Below, piece by piece: positions 8,101 to 16,795 of a stretch of DNA of 64,000 bases. The stretch comes from Bradyrhizobium guangzhouense (lineage in GTDB: Bacteria; Pseudomonadota; Alphaproteobacteria; Rhizobiales; Xanthobacteraceae), in contig NZ_CP030053.1 of NCBI RefSeq assembly GCF_004114955.1, positions 1,116,001-1,180,000 on the forward strand. The letters run 5' to 3'. The notes beneath the pieces are model-generated. The model ran no database searches. It was not told where the DNA came from and saw only the letters and a program-made list of their open reading frames with translations. Position 1 is the stretch's first letter; every line of letters starts with the position of its first letter. The position numbers and the translations under genes were made by a program.

Positions 8101-8907
8101 ATGGACCGGCTCAAGGGCAAGGTTGCGATGGTGGTGGGCGCCGGCTCGATCGGGCCCGGCTGGGGCAACGGCAAGGCGACCGCGGTGACCTTTGCGCGCG
8201 AGGGCGCGCAGGTGTTTTGCGTCGATCGCAACGGTGCGGCCGCCGCGGAGACCGCCAAGATCATCACCGGCGAGGGCGGCAAGGCGACCGCCTTCACGGC
8301 CGATGTCTCGCGGCCTGCCGAGATCGAGGCGATGGTTGCCGCATGCCTGAAGGCCTATGGCCGCATCGACGTGCTCGACAACAATGTCGGCATTGCCGAG
8401 ATGGGCAGCGTGGTCGAGGTGACCGAGGAGAGCTGGGACCGCGTCTTCAGCGTCAATCTCAAGAGCGCCTATTTCGCCATGAAGCACGTCATTCCCGTCA
8501 TGGCGAAGCAGGGCGGCGGTTCGATCATCAACATCTCCTCGATCGCCTCGATCCGCCACATGGGCATCTCCTATGTCACCTACGGCACCTCGAAGGCCGC
8601 GATGAACCAGATGACGCGCACCACCGCGATCGAGTTCGCGAAGCATCATGTCCGTGTCAACGCGATCCTGCCCGGCCTGATGAAGACGCCGATGGTGGAG
8701 CATTCCGCCGGGCTCGCCGACAGCTACGCCAAGGGCGATGTCGAGGCGATGTGGCGCGCCCGCGATGCCCAGGTGCCGATGGGCCACATGGGCGACGCGT
8801 TCGACGTTGCCAACGCCGCGCTGTTCCTGGCGTCCGACGAGTCGAAATATGTGACGGGCATCGAGCTCGTGGTCGACGGCGGGATCACCTGCAAGGCGGG
8901 GGCTTAG
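8101..8907 (+). CDS. Short-chain dehydrogenase/reductase
   Basis: The 268-residue SDR has a Rossmann glycine motif (VVGAGSIGPGWGNG, about 11-24), NNVG at about 94-97 in place of NNAG, and Ser-Tyr-Lys catalytic residues (Ser in INISSIAS, Tyr161 and Lys165 in YGTSK). The C-terminus holds the usual YVTGIELVVDGG. I start it at ATG 8101 (MDRLKGKVAMVVG) because the frame upstream lacks SDR features. The nucleotide-binding region ends VFCVDRN, with Asp after beta-2, pointing to NAD(H). The substrate is unknown. It is cytoplasmic. Confidence 0.88.
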   Translation: MDRLKGKVAMVVGAGSIGPGWGNGKATAVTFAREGAQVFCVDRNGAAAAETAKIITGEGGKATAFTADVSRPAEIEAMVAACLKAYGRIDVLDNNVGIAEMGSVVEVTEESWDRVFSVNLKSAYFAMKHVIPVMAKQGGGSIINISSIASIRHMGISYVTYGTSKAAMNQMTRTTAIEFAKHHVRVNAILPGLMKTPMVEHSAGLADSYAKGDVEAMWRARDAQVPMGHMGDAFDVANAALFLASDESKYVTGIELVVDGGITCKAGA

Positions 8908-8920
8908 CCTCAACCTCCGC

Positions 8921-9099
8921 CGTCGTCCCGGAGCGCGCATAGCGCGAGCCCGGGACCCATAACCACGGGCAGCGGTTTGACGCTCAGCCGGTAACTCCGA
9001 GCCTTCGCAAAACTATTGCTGGGGCGTATGGGTCCCGGATCGGCGCTCCGCCCTGGACAACGCTACGCGTTGCCAAGAGCTGCGGTTGTCCGGGACGAC
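8921..9099. repeat. Large imperfect inverted repeat, CGTCGTCCCGGA type
   Basis: The outer arms begin CGTCGTCCCGGAGCGCGC on the left and end GTTGTCCGGGACGAC on the right. Inner complementary pieces include GGGACCCATA/TATGGGTCCC. It fills most of the gap between the convergent SDR and antiporter genes and probably acts as a bidirectional RNA hairpin. It is a different repeat family from the GTCAT-type doublets. Confidence 0.7.
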
Positions 9100-9125
9100 A
9101 GTAGAGTTTGCCGCGCGATCGCGCC

Positions 9126-10670
9126 TCATCCCCCGGCGCTCAGCTCCGCACGATCCAGCTCTTCCTCCAGCCGGTGAAACGCATCGTCGCCGATCACTTC
9201 GCTGGAACGCAGATCGAAAATCGACTTGCGCGCGGCCTCGATGGCGCGGCGGCGCAGGGGATCGGCCGGCAGCTCGCCGTTGGGGATGCCGCCATGCGGA
9301 TCGTCATCGGCCTGCATCAGAATGGCCCGGTATTCGAGCCTGAGGATTTCAGCCTCTTCCGATGGATCGTCCTCGATCTCATCGAGCGCCGCGCGATAGG
9401 CGATGGCGCGGGCGCGGGCCACTTCGATGCCGACGGGGTCGTCGTCCCTGAGGCCGAAAGCCAGGATCAGCGGCCGCAGCGTCAGGCCCTGGATCACCAG
9501 CGAGCCCAGCACCACCGCGAAGGCGATGAAGACGATGAAGTCGCGATAGGGGAAGTTTTCCGGCAGTGCGAAGGCGGTGGCGAGCGTGACGAGGCCGCGC
9601 ATGCCGCACCAGGCGATGATGAGGCCGCCCTTGGGCGAAGCGACCTGCTTCGGATCCTTGGGGTGATAGATCCCGTGCGCGATCAACAGGCGCAACGTGG
9701 TGCGATAGAACGTGATCCAGAACAGCCGGACCAGGATGACCGTCGCCAGGATCCAGGCCGCGGCCACGCAATATTCCCAGCGCACGTCTGTATCCAGCTT
9801 CGTCCAGATCGGCCGCATCTGCATGCCGATCAGCATGAAGGCGAGCACGTTGAGGACGAACACCGTCGTCTCCCACACCGCGTAGGACGGCACCCGCAGC
9901 CGCGCCGGTATGCGCGCCGGCGCCGACTGCGCGATGGTGATGGCATAGACCACGATGGTCAGGATGCCAGAGAGACCGAGGTGCTCGGCTCCGATCCAGA
10001 TCAGGAAGGTGGTGGCGAACTGCACGATGATCGCGCTCGGCACCTCTCTCACCCGCTCCATGATCGGCGGGATGATGCGCCCCGCGGCAAGGCCGGCCAG
10101 CACGCTGCCGACCAGCCCGAGCGCGATCGTCGGCGCGACCTCGCTCCATTTCAGGTGCTCCATGACGACAGCGCCGACAGCGATGCGATAAATCAAGAGC
10201 GCGCTCGCGTCGTTCAGCAGGCTCTCGCCCTCGAGAACCTTGACCATGCGATAGGGCAGCTTCACCTGGCTCAGGATCGCGACCGCGGCTGCGGCATCCG
10301 GCGGCGCCACGATGGCGCCGAGCGCCACGGCGGCGGCCCAGGGCATGTCGGGAAATAGCCGGTGCGCGACATAGGCGACGCCAGCCGTGGTCAGGCCGAC
10401 TGCGGCCACGACAAGGGTCGAGACCGGAACCCAATTGTTGCGCAGGTCGCGCAGCGACGTATCGAAGGCCGCATCCAGCAGCACCGGTGCGACAAAAAGG
10501 GCCAATGCCAGGCCCGGGTCGAGCGTCCAGGATGGGCTGTCAGGCACGAAGGCGATCAGCGCGCCGCCGATGGCGAGAAAGGTCGGGTAGGGGACCTTGA
10601 TCCGCCGCGCCAGCGCCGATAAGGCAACGGCGCCGAGCAGAAGCGCGATGATCCATTCGAATGTCGACAC
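9126..10670 (-). CDS. CPA1-family Na+/H+ antiporter
   Basis: The 514-residue protein has about 12 hydrophobic segments over the first 400 residues followed by a charged cytoplasmic tail. CPA1 hallmarks are visible: VAPPDAAAAVAI in one half-helix and ESLLNDASALLIY with the Asn-Asp pair thought to bind the cation. Members of this group (NhaP/YjcE-like) exchange monovalent cations for protons across the inner membrane for pH and salt homeostasis. It starts at ATG 10670. The Glu/Asp-rich tail (about 420-514) may sense pH (inference). It stands alone. Confidence 0.9.
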   Translation of the reverse strand: MSTFEWIIALLLGAVALSALARRIKVPYPTFLAIGGALIAFVPDSPSWTLDPGLALALFVAPVLLDAAFDTSLRDLRNNWVPVSTLVVAAVGLTTAGVAYVAHRLFPDMPWAAAVALGAIVAPPDAAAAVAILSQVKLPYRMVKVLEGESLLNDASALLIYRIAVGAVVMEHLKWSEVAPTIALGLVGSVLAGLAAGRIIPPIMERVREVPSAIIVQFATTFLIWIGAEHLGLSGILTIVVYAITIAQSAPARIPARLRVPSYAVWETTVFVLNVLAFMLIGMQMRPIWTKLDTDVRWEYCVAAAWILATVILVRLFWITFYRTTLRLLIAHGIYHPKDPKQVASPKGGLIIAWCGMRGLVTLATAFALPENFPYRDFIVFIAFAVVLGSLVIQGLTLRPLILAFGLRDDDPVGIEVARARAIAYRAALDEIEDDPSEEAEILRLEYRAILMQADDDPHGGIPNGELPADPLRRRAIEAARKSIFDLRSSEVIGDDAFHRLEEELDRAELSAGG

Positions 10671-10768
10671 GACGATCCCTTAAAACCGATGTGAGCGGCG
10701 CCACAAGCTAGCACCAATCCGGCCGTATGATGGATCATGCGGCCTCAAGGCAAGACTTTCCAATTGCA

Positions 10769-11539
10769 ATGAGCATGCGTTTTCACAAACTCATCCGGAT
10801 GTCGGCAACCCTCGTGCTTTCAGCGGTCTTGCCCGGTGCGGTCCATGCCGCAACCGGCGGCGAGCCGGCCAATGTCGCGCAAGTGGACGTCGCGGCGTGC
10901 CTCAGTGCTGCCGCTGCTGATGACATGGATAAGGCAGGCCCGGCCTGCGCCGACGTCATCGACAACGAGAAGACGGCAAAGCCGGATTTGGTCAAGGCGC
11001 TGGTCGCGCGCGGCGCGCTTCTTGCGCGGCATGACCAGATCGACCGCGCCATCGCCGACGACAGCCGCGCCCTGCTGCTCGATCCGACGCTCGCCGACGT
11101 CTTCAACGCGCGTGGCGAGCTCTGGCTGAAGAAGGACGACAAGCCCAAGGCGGTGCAGGATTTCGGCGCAGCGCTGCGGATCGATCCGAACCACGAAAAG
11201 GCCAAGGCCAACCACAAGGCCATGGCGCGCGAGCTCGAGCGGATCGGCGCGCAGATGGCCGTCGCCGGCAAGCCGAGCTTCAATTGCGCCGGCGCGCGTC
11301 GCCCGGTCGAGAAGGCGATTTGTGCCAATCGCGAGCTCGCCGATCTCGACCGCGAGGTTTATGCCGCCAATGCCCGTGTGCTGCGCGAGGCGCGCAGCGA
11401 CGGCGAGGCGAAGCAACTCCGGCGCGCGCAGGACGACTTCATCGCCCGGCGCAACGCCGCCTTTGGCCGGCCGGGATACGATCTGAAGAAGGCGATGCAG
11501 GACCGGCTGCAGAAGCTGAACGGGGTGGACGGGTATTGA
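10769..11539 (+). CDS. Exported TPR protein with C-terminal LprI-like (DUF1311) domain
   Basis: From ATG 10769 (in-frame ATGs at 10727 and 10775 also exist) it encodes 256 residues. They comprise a signal peptide ending VHAATGG, two or three TPR units in the first half, and a final ~85-residue domain. That domain opens FNCAGARRPVEKAICAN and continues LADLDREVYAANARVL, the two-Cys plus LDxxxxxxY pattern of LprI/DUF1311 proteins, some of which inhibit lysozyme. The end (FGRPGYDLKKAMQDRLQKLNG) is almost identical to the end of the next gene, so the pair are tandem paralogues. It should act in the periplasm; the partner is unknown. Confidence 0.8.
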   Translation: MSMRFHKLIRMSATLVLSAVLPGAVHAATGGEPANVAQVDVAACLSAAAADDMDKAGPACADVIDNEKTAKPDLVKALVARGALLARHDQIDRAIADDSRALLLDPTLADVFNARGELWLKKDDKPKAVQDFGAALRIDPNHEKAKANHKAMARELERIGAQMAVAGKPSFNCAGARRPVEKAICANRELADLDREVYAANARVLREARSDGEAKQLRRAQDDFIARRNAAFGRPGYDLKKAMQDRLQKLNGVDGY

Positions 11540-11666
11540 GGTTGTTCGCCTCTCCCCGCGCGGAGCGAGGGAGCGCGGGCGCCGGCGCGTTCCTAACAGC
11601 CTCATTTTGAACCCATTCTCTCCCCGCCGCGACAACGGGAAAACCTGGTGTCACGGAGTTATTGCC

Positions 11667-13040
11667 ATGTGCGGCTCGCGTTCTTCCGCGCAATTGTCCA
11701 GAACCTCCCTGCGGACCTTCCTTCTCGGGGCTGCGATCAGCCTCGCCATGGCCGCTCCGGCATCGGCCGCCGATTGCGTGATGGGCAGCAAGGCCCCTCC
11801 AGCCGACATCCTCTCCGCGTGCAGCGCCATCATCGACCAGACCTCGAATCCGAATTCCGACCGCATCGCGGCGCTGCTGGTGCGGGCCGACGCCAATGCG
11901 CGGACTTCGGGCGGCCTCACGCAGGCGCTGCGGGACATCGACCGCGCCATCGCGCTCGACGGCAAGAACGCGAGCGCCTGGCGGCTGCGCGGCAATCTGT
12001 TGCGGGAGGCAGGCGGTGATCTCAACCGTGCCACGTCCGATCTCAGCAAGGCGATCGAGCTCGATCCGAAAGATGCCGAAGCCCATGAGCAGCGCGGCGT
12101 CGCCTACACCAACCAGCACCGTTACGACCGCGCGATCGCCGATTACGACCAGGCCATCGAGCTGAAGCCGGATTATGCGCAAGCCTGGTCCGACCGCGGC
12201 GCGACCTATTATCTCAATGGCGACAACGACAAAGCTGTCGCCGACCTCAGCGAGGCGCTGCGGCTCGATCCCAACCGGGCGCGCAGCTACACCAATCGCA
12301 GTGCGGCCTACCAGAAGCTCGGCCAGCTCGACAAGTCGGTCGCCGACGACAACGAGGCGATCAGGATCGATCCGAAAGTGCCTGAGTATTACGACAATCG
12401 CGGGCTCACCTATGCCGCGATGAAAGACTACGACAAGGCGATCGCCGACTACGATCAGGCGCTGCGGCTGGCGCCGCGGGCGAACTTCTTCACCAACCGC
12501 GGCGATTCCCATCAGTACAAGGGCGAGTTCGGTGCGGCGCTCAGCGATTACGAGGCCGCGCTGAAGCTCGATCCCGATTTCGCGAAGACCTACAACAACC
12601 GCGCCGTGCTCTATTCCAAGATGGGCGAGCGCAAGAAGGCGCTGGCCGATTACGAGACCGCGCTGCGGCTCGATCCCGGCAACACCAACGCCGCAGACGG
12701 CCGCCGCACCATGATGGCGGAGATCGCCAGATTCGGCGCCGAGGCGCCGAGCCCGCTGGCCGCGAATTCCGGCAACGGCCCGTCGTTCGATTGCAGCTAT
12801 GCCAAGCGCGAGGTGGAGAAGGTGATCTGCGTCGATCCGCAATTGGGCGCGCTCGACCGCCAGCTCGCCGAGGCCTATGAGCGCGTGCTGAAATCGATGA
12901 ACCGGCGCGCGGCTGCCGGCTTACGCAAATCCCAGCACGAGTTCCTCGCCACCCGCGACGCCAGCTTCCGCCGCCCCGGCTACGATCTGAAGAAGGTCAT
13001 GCAGGACCGGTTGCAGCGGCTGAACGCGATGCAGGGCTAA
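11667..13040 (+). CDS. Exported multi-TPR protein with C-terminal LprI-like (DUF1311) domain
   Basis: ATG 11667 follows ACGGAG at good spacing and opens a 457-residue protein with a signal peptide (LLGAAISLAMAAPASAADC). Roughly eight TPR units follow (repeated A-x-A-x-x-D-Y-x-x-A-L-x-L-D-P patterns, about residues 50-360), then an LprI/DUF1311 domain starting FDCSYAKREVEKVICVD. The last 30 residues nearly repeat those of the preceding gene. It is probably periplasmic, with the TPRs as a protein-binding platform and the C-terminus as a candidate lysozyme-inhibitor-type domain. This longer copy probably grew, or the shorter one shrank, by TPR expansion or loss. Confidence 0.82.
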   Translation: MCGSRSSAQLSRTSLRTFLLGAAISLAMAAPASAADCVMGSKAPPADILSACSAIIDQTSNPNSDRIAALLVRADANARTSGGLTQALRDIDRAIALDGKNASAWRLRGNLLREAGGDLNRATSDLSKAIELDPKDAEAHEQRGVAYTNQHRYDRAIADYDQAIELKPDYAQAWSDRGATYYLNGDNDKAVADLSEALRLDPNRARSYTNRSAAYQKLGQLDKSVADDNEAIRIDPKVPEYYDNRGLTYAAMKDYDKAIADYDQALRLAPRANFFTNRGDSHQYKGEFGAALSDYEAALKLDPDFAKTYNNRAVLYSKMGERKKALADYETALRLDPGNTNAADGRRTMMAEIARFGAEAPSPLAANSGNGPSFDCSYAKREVEKVICVDPQLGALDRQLAEAYERVLKSMNRRAAAGLRKSQHEFLATRDASFRRPGYDLKKVMQDRLQRLNAMQG

Positions 13041-13070
13041 GTTCGCGTCTCCGCCGTAAGAACGAGGAGA

Positions 13071-13093
13071 GGGAGGTCATACACCTCCCTTTT
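13071..13093 (+). terminator. Rho-independent terminator after the TPR/LprI gene
   Basis: A perfect 7-bp stem (GGGAGGT...ACCTCCC) with a 5-nt loop is followed directly by four T residues, 31 bp after the stop codon of the upstream gene. Confidence 0.7.
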
Positions 13094-13225
13094 CAGCTTG
13101 AACCGCGGCCCGTTCCCGGGAAAATACCCTCCAAACAAGGTCGGCACTTGATCCCTGTCATGGCGGGACTGACGTCCTGGCGTCAGGTCAAGACGAGGCC
13201 AATAAACGGAACGGGAGCGCCGGGA

Positions 13226-15136
13226 ATGAATGTCCAGGGAAAAAGTCTCTATCACGAGGTCCATGCGCGCTCGCTGGCCGACCCTGTCAGCTTTTGGGCC
13301 GAGGCGGCGAAGGAGATCGACTGGATCGAGCCGCCGAAAAACATCTTTGATGCCTCGCAGGGCGTCTACGGCCGCTGGTTTACCGGCGGTATCGTCAACA
13401 CCTGCTACAACGCGCTCGACCGCCATGTCGAACGCGGCCGTGCCGATCAGGTCGCGCTGATCCATGATTCGCCGCTGACCGACACGGTCACCAAATTCAC
13501 TTACGCCGAGCTGCTGGCCGAGGTGCAGGTGCTCGGCGCGATCATGCAGGATTTTGGCGTCGCCAAGGGCGACCGCGTCATCCTCTATATGCCGATGGTG
13601 CCGGAGGCCGTGGTCGCGATGCTCGCCTGCGCGCGCATCGGCGCCGTGCACTCCGTGGTGTTCGGCGGCTTTGCCGCCAAGGAGCTCGCGACCCGCATCG
13701 ACGATGCGCAGCCAAAGCTCATTCTCTCGGCAAGCTGCGGCATCGAGCCCGGCCGAATCGTGCAGTACAAGCCGCTGCTCGACGAGGCGATCAAGCTGGC
13801 GTCCGCGAAGCCGAAGGCCTGCATCGTGCTGCAGCGTCCGCAGTTGACCTGCGACCTCACGCCGAAGCGCGACTATGATTGGGCGAGCCTGCGCCGCAAG
13901 GCGATGAACGACGGCAAGAAGGCGCCTTGTGTGCCGGTTGCCGCAACCGATCCGCTCTACATCCTCTACACCTCGGGCACGACAGGCATTCCCAAGGGCG
14001 TCGTGCGCGACAATGGCGGGCATCTCGTCGCCGTGAAATGGTCGATGTTCAACCTCTATGGCGTCAAGCCGGGCGAGGTCTGGTGGTGCGGCTCCGACAT
14101 CGGCTGGGTGGTCGGCCACAGTTACATCGTCTACGGCCCGCTGCTGCACGGCGCGACCTCGATCATGTATGAGGGCAAGCCGGTCGGCACGCCCGATGCC
14201 GGCGCGTTCTGGCGCGTCATCAGCGAGCACAAGGCCGTGGCGCTGTTCACCGCACCGACCGCGTTCCGTGCCATCCGCAAAGAGGATCCGGACGGCAAGT
14301 TCATCCGGCAATATGATCTGTCGAAATTCCGCACGCTGTTCCTCGCCGGCGAGCGCGCCGATCCGCCGACGGTGGAATGGGCTGAGCAGCAGCTCAAGGT
14401 GCCTGTCATCGACCATTGGTGGCAGACCGAGACCGGCTGGTGCATCGCCGGCAATCCGGTCGGCCTCGGCCAATTGCCGGTGAAGCACGGTTCGCCGACG
14501 GTGCCGATGCCGGGGTACCAGGTCGATGTGGTGGATGAGGCGGCGAAACCGGTGCCCGCGAACACCATGGGCTCGATCGTGATCAAGCTGCCGATGCCGC
14601 CCGGCTGCCTGCCGACGCTGTGGAATCAGGATGAACGCTTCAGGGAAGCCTATCTCACCGAATTCCCCGGCTATTACAAAACCTCGGATGCCGGCTACAA
14701 GGATGAGGACGGTTACGTCTTCGTCATGGGACGCACCGACGACATCATCAATGTTGCCGGCCACCGCCTTTCCACCGGCGGCATGGAGGAGATCCTGGCT
14801 TCGCATCCCGATGTCGCCGAATGCGCCGTGCTCGGCGTCAAGGATGCGATCAAGGGCGAGGTGCCCTGCGGCTTCCTGGTGCTGAAGGCCGGCGTGAAGC
14901 GCTCTCCTGGCGAGATCGAGAAGGAGATTATCGCGCTGGTGCGCGACAAGCTCGGCCCGGTCGCCGCCTTCAAGCTCGCCATCACCGTCGGTCGCCTGCC
15001 CAAGACGCGCTCGGGCAAGATTTTGCGTGGCACCATCAAGAAGATCGCCGACGGCGAGGCCTGGACCATGCCGGCGACGATCGAGGACCCCAAGGTGCTG
15101 GACGAGATCGGAGCGGCATTGAAGGGGCGGGTGTGA
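13226..15136 (+). CDS. prpE: Propionyl-CoA synthetase (propionate--CoA ligase)
   Basis: The 636-residue AMP-forming ligase begins at ATG 13226 (MNVQGKSLYHEVH). It carries the P-loop YTSGTTGIPKGVVRDNGGH, the HWWQTETGW motif, the hinge region GRTDDIINVAGHRLSTG and the C-terminal catalytic Lys in KTRSGKILRGT. The N-terminal ACS domain (FWAEAAKEIDWIEPP, GGIVNTCYNALDRHVERG) and its length match PrpE rather than acetyl-CoA synthetase. It activates propionate, and perhaps other short acids, to the acyl-CoA in the cytoplasm, feeding the methylcitrate or methylmalonyl routes. No prp genes lie beside it. Lysine acetylation control is known in the family but is not visible here. Confidence 0.9.
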   Translation: MNVQGKSLYHEVHARSLADPVSFWAEAAKEIDWIEPPKNIFDASQGVYGRWFTGGIVNTCYNALDRHVERGRADQVALIHDSPLTDTVTKFTYAELLAEVQVLGAIMQDFGVAKGDRVILYMPMVPEAVVAMLACARIGAVHSVVFGGFAAKELATRIDDAQPKLILSASCGIEPGRIVQYKPLLDEAIKLASAKPKACIVLQRPQLTCDLTPKRDYDWASLRRKAMNDGKKAPCVPVAATDPLYILYTSGTTGIPKGVVRDNGGHLVAVKWSMFNLYGVKPGEVWWCGSDIGWVVGHSYIVYGPLLHGATSIMYEGKPVGTPDAGAFWRVISEHKAVALFTAPTAFRAIRKEDPDGKFIRQYDLSKFRTLFLAGERADPPTVEWAEQQLKVPVIDHWWQTETGWCIAGNPVGLGQLPVKHGSPTVPMPGYQVDVVDEAAKPVPANTMGSIVIKLPMPPGCLPTLWNQDERFREAYLTEFPGYYKTSDAGYKDEDGYVFVMGRTDDIINVAGHRLSTGGMEEILASHPDVAECAVLGVKDAIKGEVPCGFLVLKAGVKRSPGEIEKEIIALVRDKLGPVAAFKLAITVGRLPKTRSGKILRGTIKKIADGEAWTMPATIEDPKVLDEIGAALKGRV

Positions 15137-15186
15137 CGCGAAGCGTCACGCGAGCGAGAGGCGGCGCCGTGCCTCCGATTTCAACT

Positions 15187-15214
15187 GTCATCACCCGCTT
15201 TCGCGGAGAATGAC
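15187..15214. repeat. Single REP-like hairpin
   Basis: GTCATCACCCGCTTTCGCGGAGAATGAC is an imperfect hairpin matching one arm of the palindromic doublets elsewhere in the window. It lies 50 bp after the prpE stop. Confidence 0.55.
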
Positions 15215-15276
15215 AGCACGCGTGGAAGGGCGTCCAGGACCTTACAATCTCCTCATTCCGCGCTAAACAGGGCCGG

Positions 15277-15306
15277 CCAACAGGGGACCGCCCAACAGGG
15301 GACCGC
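15277..15306. repeat. 15-bp tandem duplication over a ribosome binding site
   Basis: Two identical copies of CCAACAGGGGACCGC (15277-15291 and 15292-15306) lie directly before ATG 15309. The second copy places AGGGGA at functional spacing, and a decayed third copy may precede them. Confidence 0.8.
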
Positions 15307-15308
15307 CT

Positions 15309-15578
15309 ATGTCATTCGCCACCGCGCCGCGGCTGCTCATTGCCGTGGGCCTCGCCGTCGCTCTCTCCGCCTGCGCTGGGCGTTACCAGACGCCGACAGC
15401 AATGGGCGGTGACGACGACGATGCGGTGTGCCAGGGCCGCGGCCTCGCGGTCGGCTCGCCGGAATATGTGGCCTGCCGCAAGGACCGCGACGTCCAGCGC
15501 AGTGCGGCGCTCGCCCGTTCCGATCGTCGCCAGCGCGATCTCGGCGAATACATGTTGAACCATCCGGACCGGCCGTAA
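15309..15578 (+). CDS. Small lipoprotein, unknown function
   Basis: The 89-residue protein has a lipoprotein signal peptide with lipobox Leu-Ser-Ala-Cys (Cys22), so it should be lipid-anchored in the envelope. The mature part is short and charged, with an Asp run (GGDDDDAVC) and a second Cys pair around VCQGRG and YVACRKDR. It resembles other small alphaproteobacterial lipoproteins, but I cannot name a family. Translation is presumably driven by the duplicated AGGGGA element just upstream. Confidence 0.7.
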   Translation: MSFATAPRLLIAVGLAVALSACAGRYQTPTAMGGDDDDAVCQGRGLAVGSPEYVACRKDRDVQRSAALARSDRRQRDLGEYMLNHPDRP

Positions 15579-15627
15579 CTCTCCGCGTCGTCCGCGATGT
15601 GGTGATGGAGGCACGGTATCTCTCCAG

Positions 15628-15755
15628 CGTCGTCCTGGCGAAAGCCAGGACCCATACCGCGTGATCTATCGATTGCGGGTGGGCTGAGTACCGGATGATG
15701 AGTCTGCGTCAAATTGCTCCATGGGGTCATGGGTCCTGGCTTTCGCCAGGACGAC
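15628..15755. repeat. Long inverted repeat, GTCGTCCTGGC type
   Basis: The left arm (CGTCGTCCTGGCGAAAGC...GGACCCAT) and right arm (ATGGGTCCTGGC...CGCCAGGACGAC) are perfect or near-perfect reverse complements of about 27 bp around a spacer of ~70 bp. Each arm also folds on itself (CCTGGCGAAAGCCAGG). It lies between convergent genes. Confidence 0.82.
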
Positions 15756-15833
15756 TCCGGAAAAATCAAACAAAAACGCGGCGGGTTGTCCCGCCGCGTT
15801 TTGCGTTTCGATGACGATACGGAGAGGCGAGTC

Positions 15834-16529
15834 CTACTCCTCCTCTTCCTCGTGTTTCTTGCCGCCGAGGGTCTTGAGCTTGGCGAACACGGCGTCGACG
15901 TTGAGGTCGTCGCTGGATTTCTCCGACGGCTCGTACTCGTCCTTCTTGGTGGTCTCGGACGCCGGCAGCAGGGTGGCGCCGCCGTAGTTGGCGTCGATCG
16001 GCTTTTCCTTGGCCGCGCGTGCCACTTCGAAATCGAGCTCGATCTGCGAGCAAAGGCCAAGGGTGACCGGATCGATCGGGGTCAGCTGCGAGGTGTTCCA
16101 GTGGGTGCGGTCGCGCACGCTGGCGATCGTGCTCTTGGTGGTGCCGACCAAGCGCATCACCTGGGCGTCCTTGAGCTCGGGATGGCTGCGCAGCAGCCAG
16201 AGGATGGCGCTGGGACGCTCGTGTCGGCGCGACACCGGCGTGTAGCGCGGGCCCTTGCGCTTGGGCTGGGGCGGCAGCACGACCTTGCTCTCCTGAAGGC
16301 GGAGCCGGTAGTCCTGGTTCTTCTCGCCCTTCTCGATCTCCTCGCGGGTCAGCTGGCCGTTGGAGATCGGGTCCATGCCCTTGATGCCCTGGGCGGCGTC
16401 GCCGTCGGCGATCGCGCGCACCTCAAGGGGATGCATCTTGGTGAAGTCGGCGACCTGGTCGAAGGTCAGCGCGGTGTTGTCGAGCAGCCAGACGGCGGTC
16501 GCCTTGGGCATCAGAGGTGCGTTGCTCAT
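15834..16529 (-). CDS. TrcR-family (DUF1013) regulator
   Basis: The 231-residue protein, starting at ATG 16529 after GGAG, belongs to the alphaproteobacterial DUF1013 family. Recognisable pieces are MPKATAVWLLDNTALTFDQVA, FTKMHPLEVRAIADG, RPSAILWLLRSHPELKDAQ and VGTTKSTIASVRDRTHWN, the latter helix-turn-helix-like. I recall the family being named TrcR, a cell-cycle-linked transcription factor of Caulobacter and relatives; the label is from memory. The C-terminus is acidic and ends in a run of Glu. It is single-copy in most relatives and stands alone here. Confidence 0.8.
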   Translation of the reverse strand: MSNAPLMPKATAVWLLDNTALTFDQVADFTKMHPLEVRAIADGDAAQGIKGMDPISNGQLTREEIEKGEKNQDYRLRLQESKVVLPPQPKRKGPRYTPVSRRHERPSAILWLLRSHPELKDAQVMRLVGTTKSTIASVRDRTHWNTSQLTPIDPVTLGLCSQIELDFEVARAAKEKPIDANYGGATLLPASETTKKDEYEPSEKSSDDLNVDAVFAKLKTLGGKKHEEEEE

Positions 16530-16795
16530 GGCAAATCTCCTTTGTGCTTCGCCCACCCCCTCAGGAGGCGAAACCGGTGGTCATCAGCGATGACAGGGAA
16601 TTCGCGCTATATAAGCCCGGAGGGGGTAGCCACGCAATGGTTCTGCTATAGATAGTGCCTTGACAGCGCTCGAAAGGGGGCCCAATTCCCTCTCAAGTCG
16701 CACTAACGTCGAAGCCGACCGTTTTAGGCCCTTTTCCATCCATCGACCGTCCCTCGCCAGAAGGCGAATGGGTGATTCGGTCCCGAGATCGCTCA

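Noticed and set aside
7540..8907. Possible fusion of the Cys-containing exported protein and the SDR through a continuous upstream frame
   Set aside because: The exported protein ends at TGA 8019 and the upstream part of the SDR frame (8020-8100) lacks SDR sequence; ATG 8101 is the natural start.
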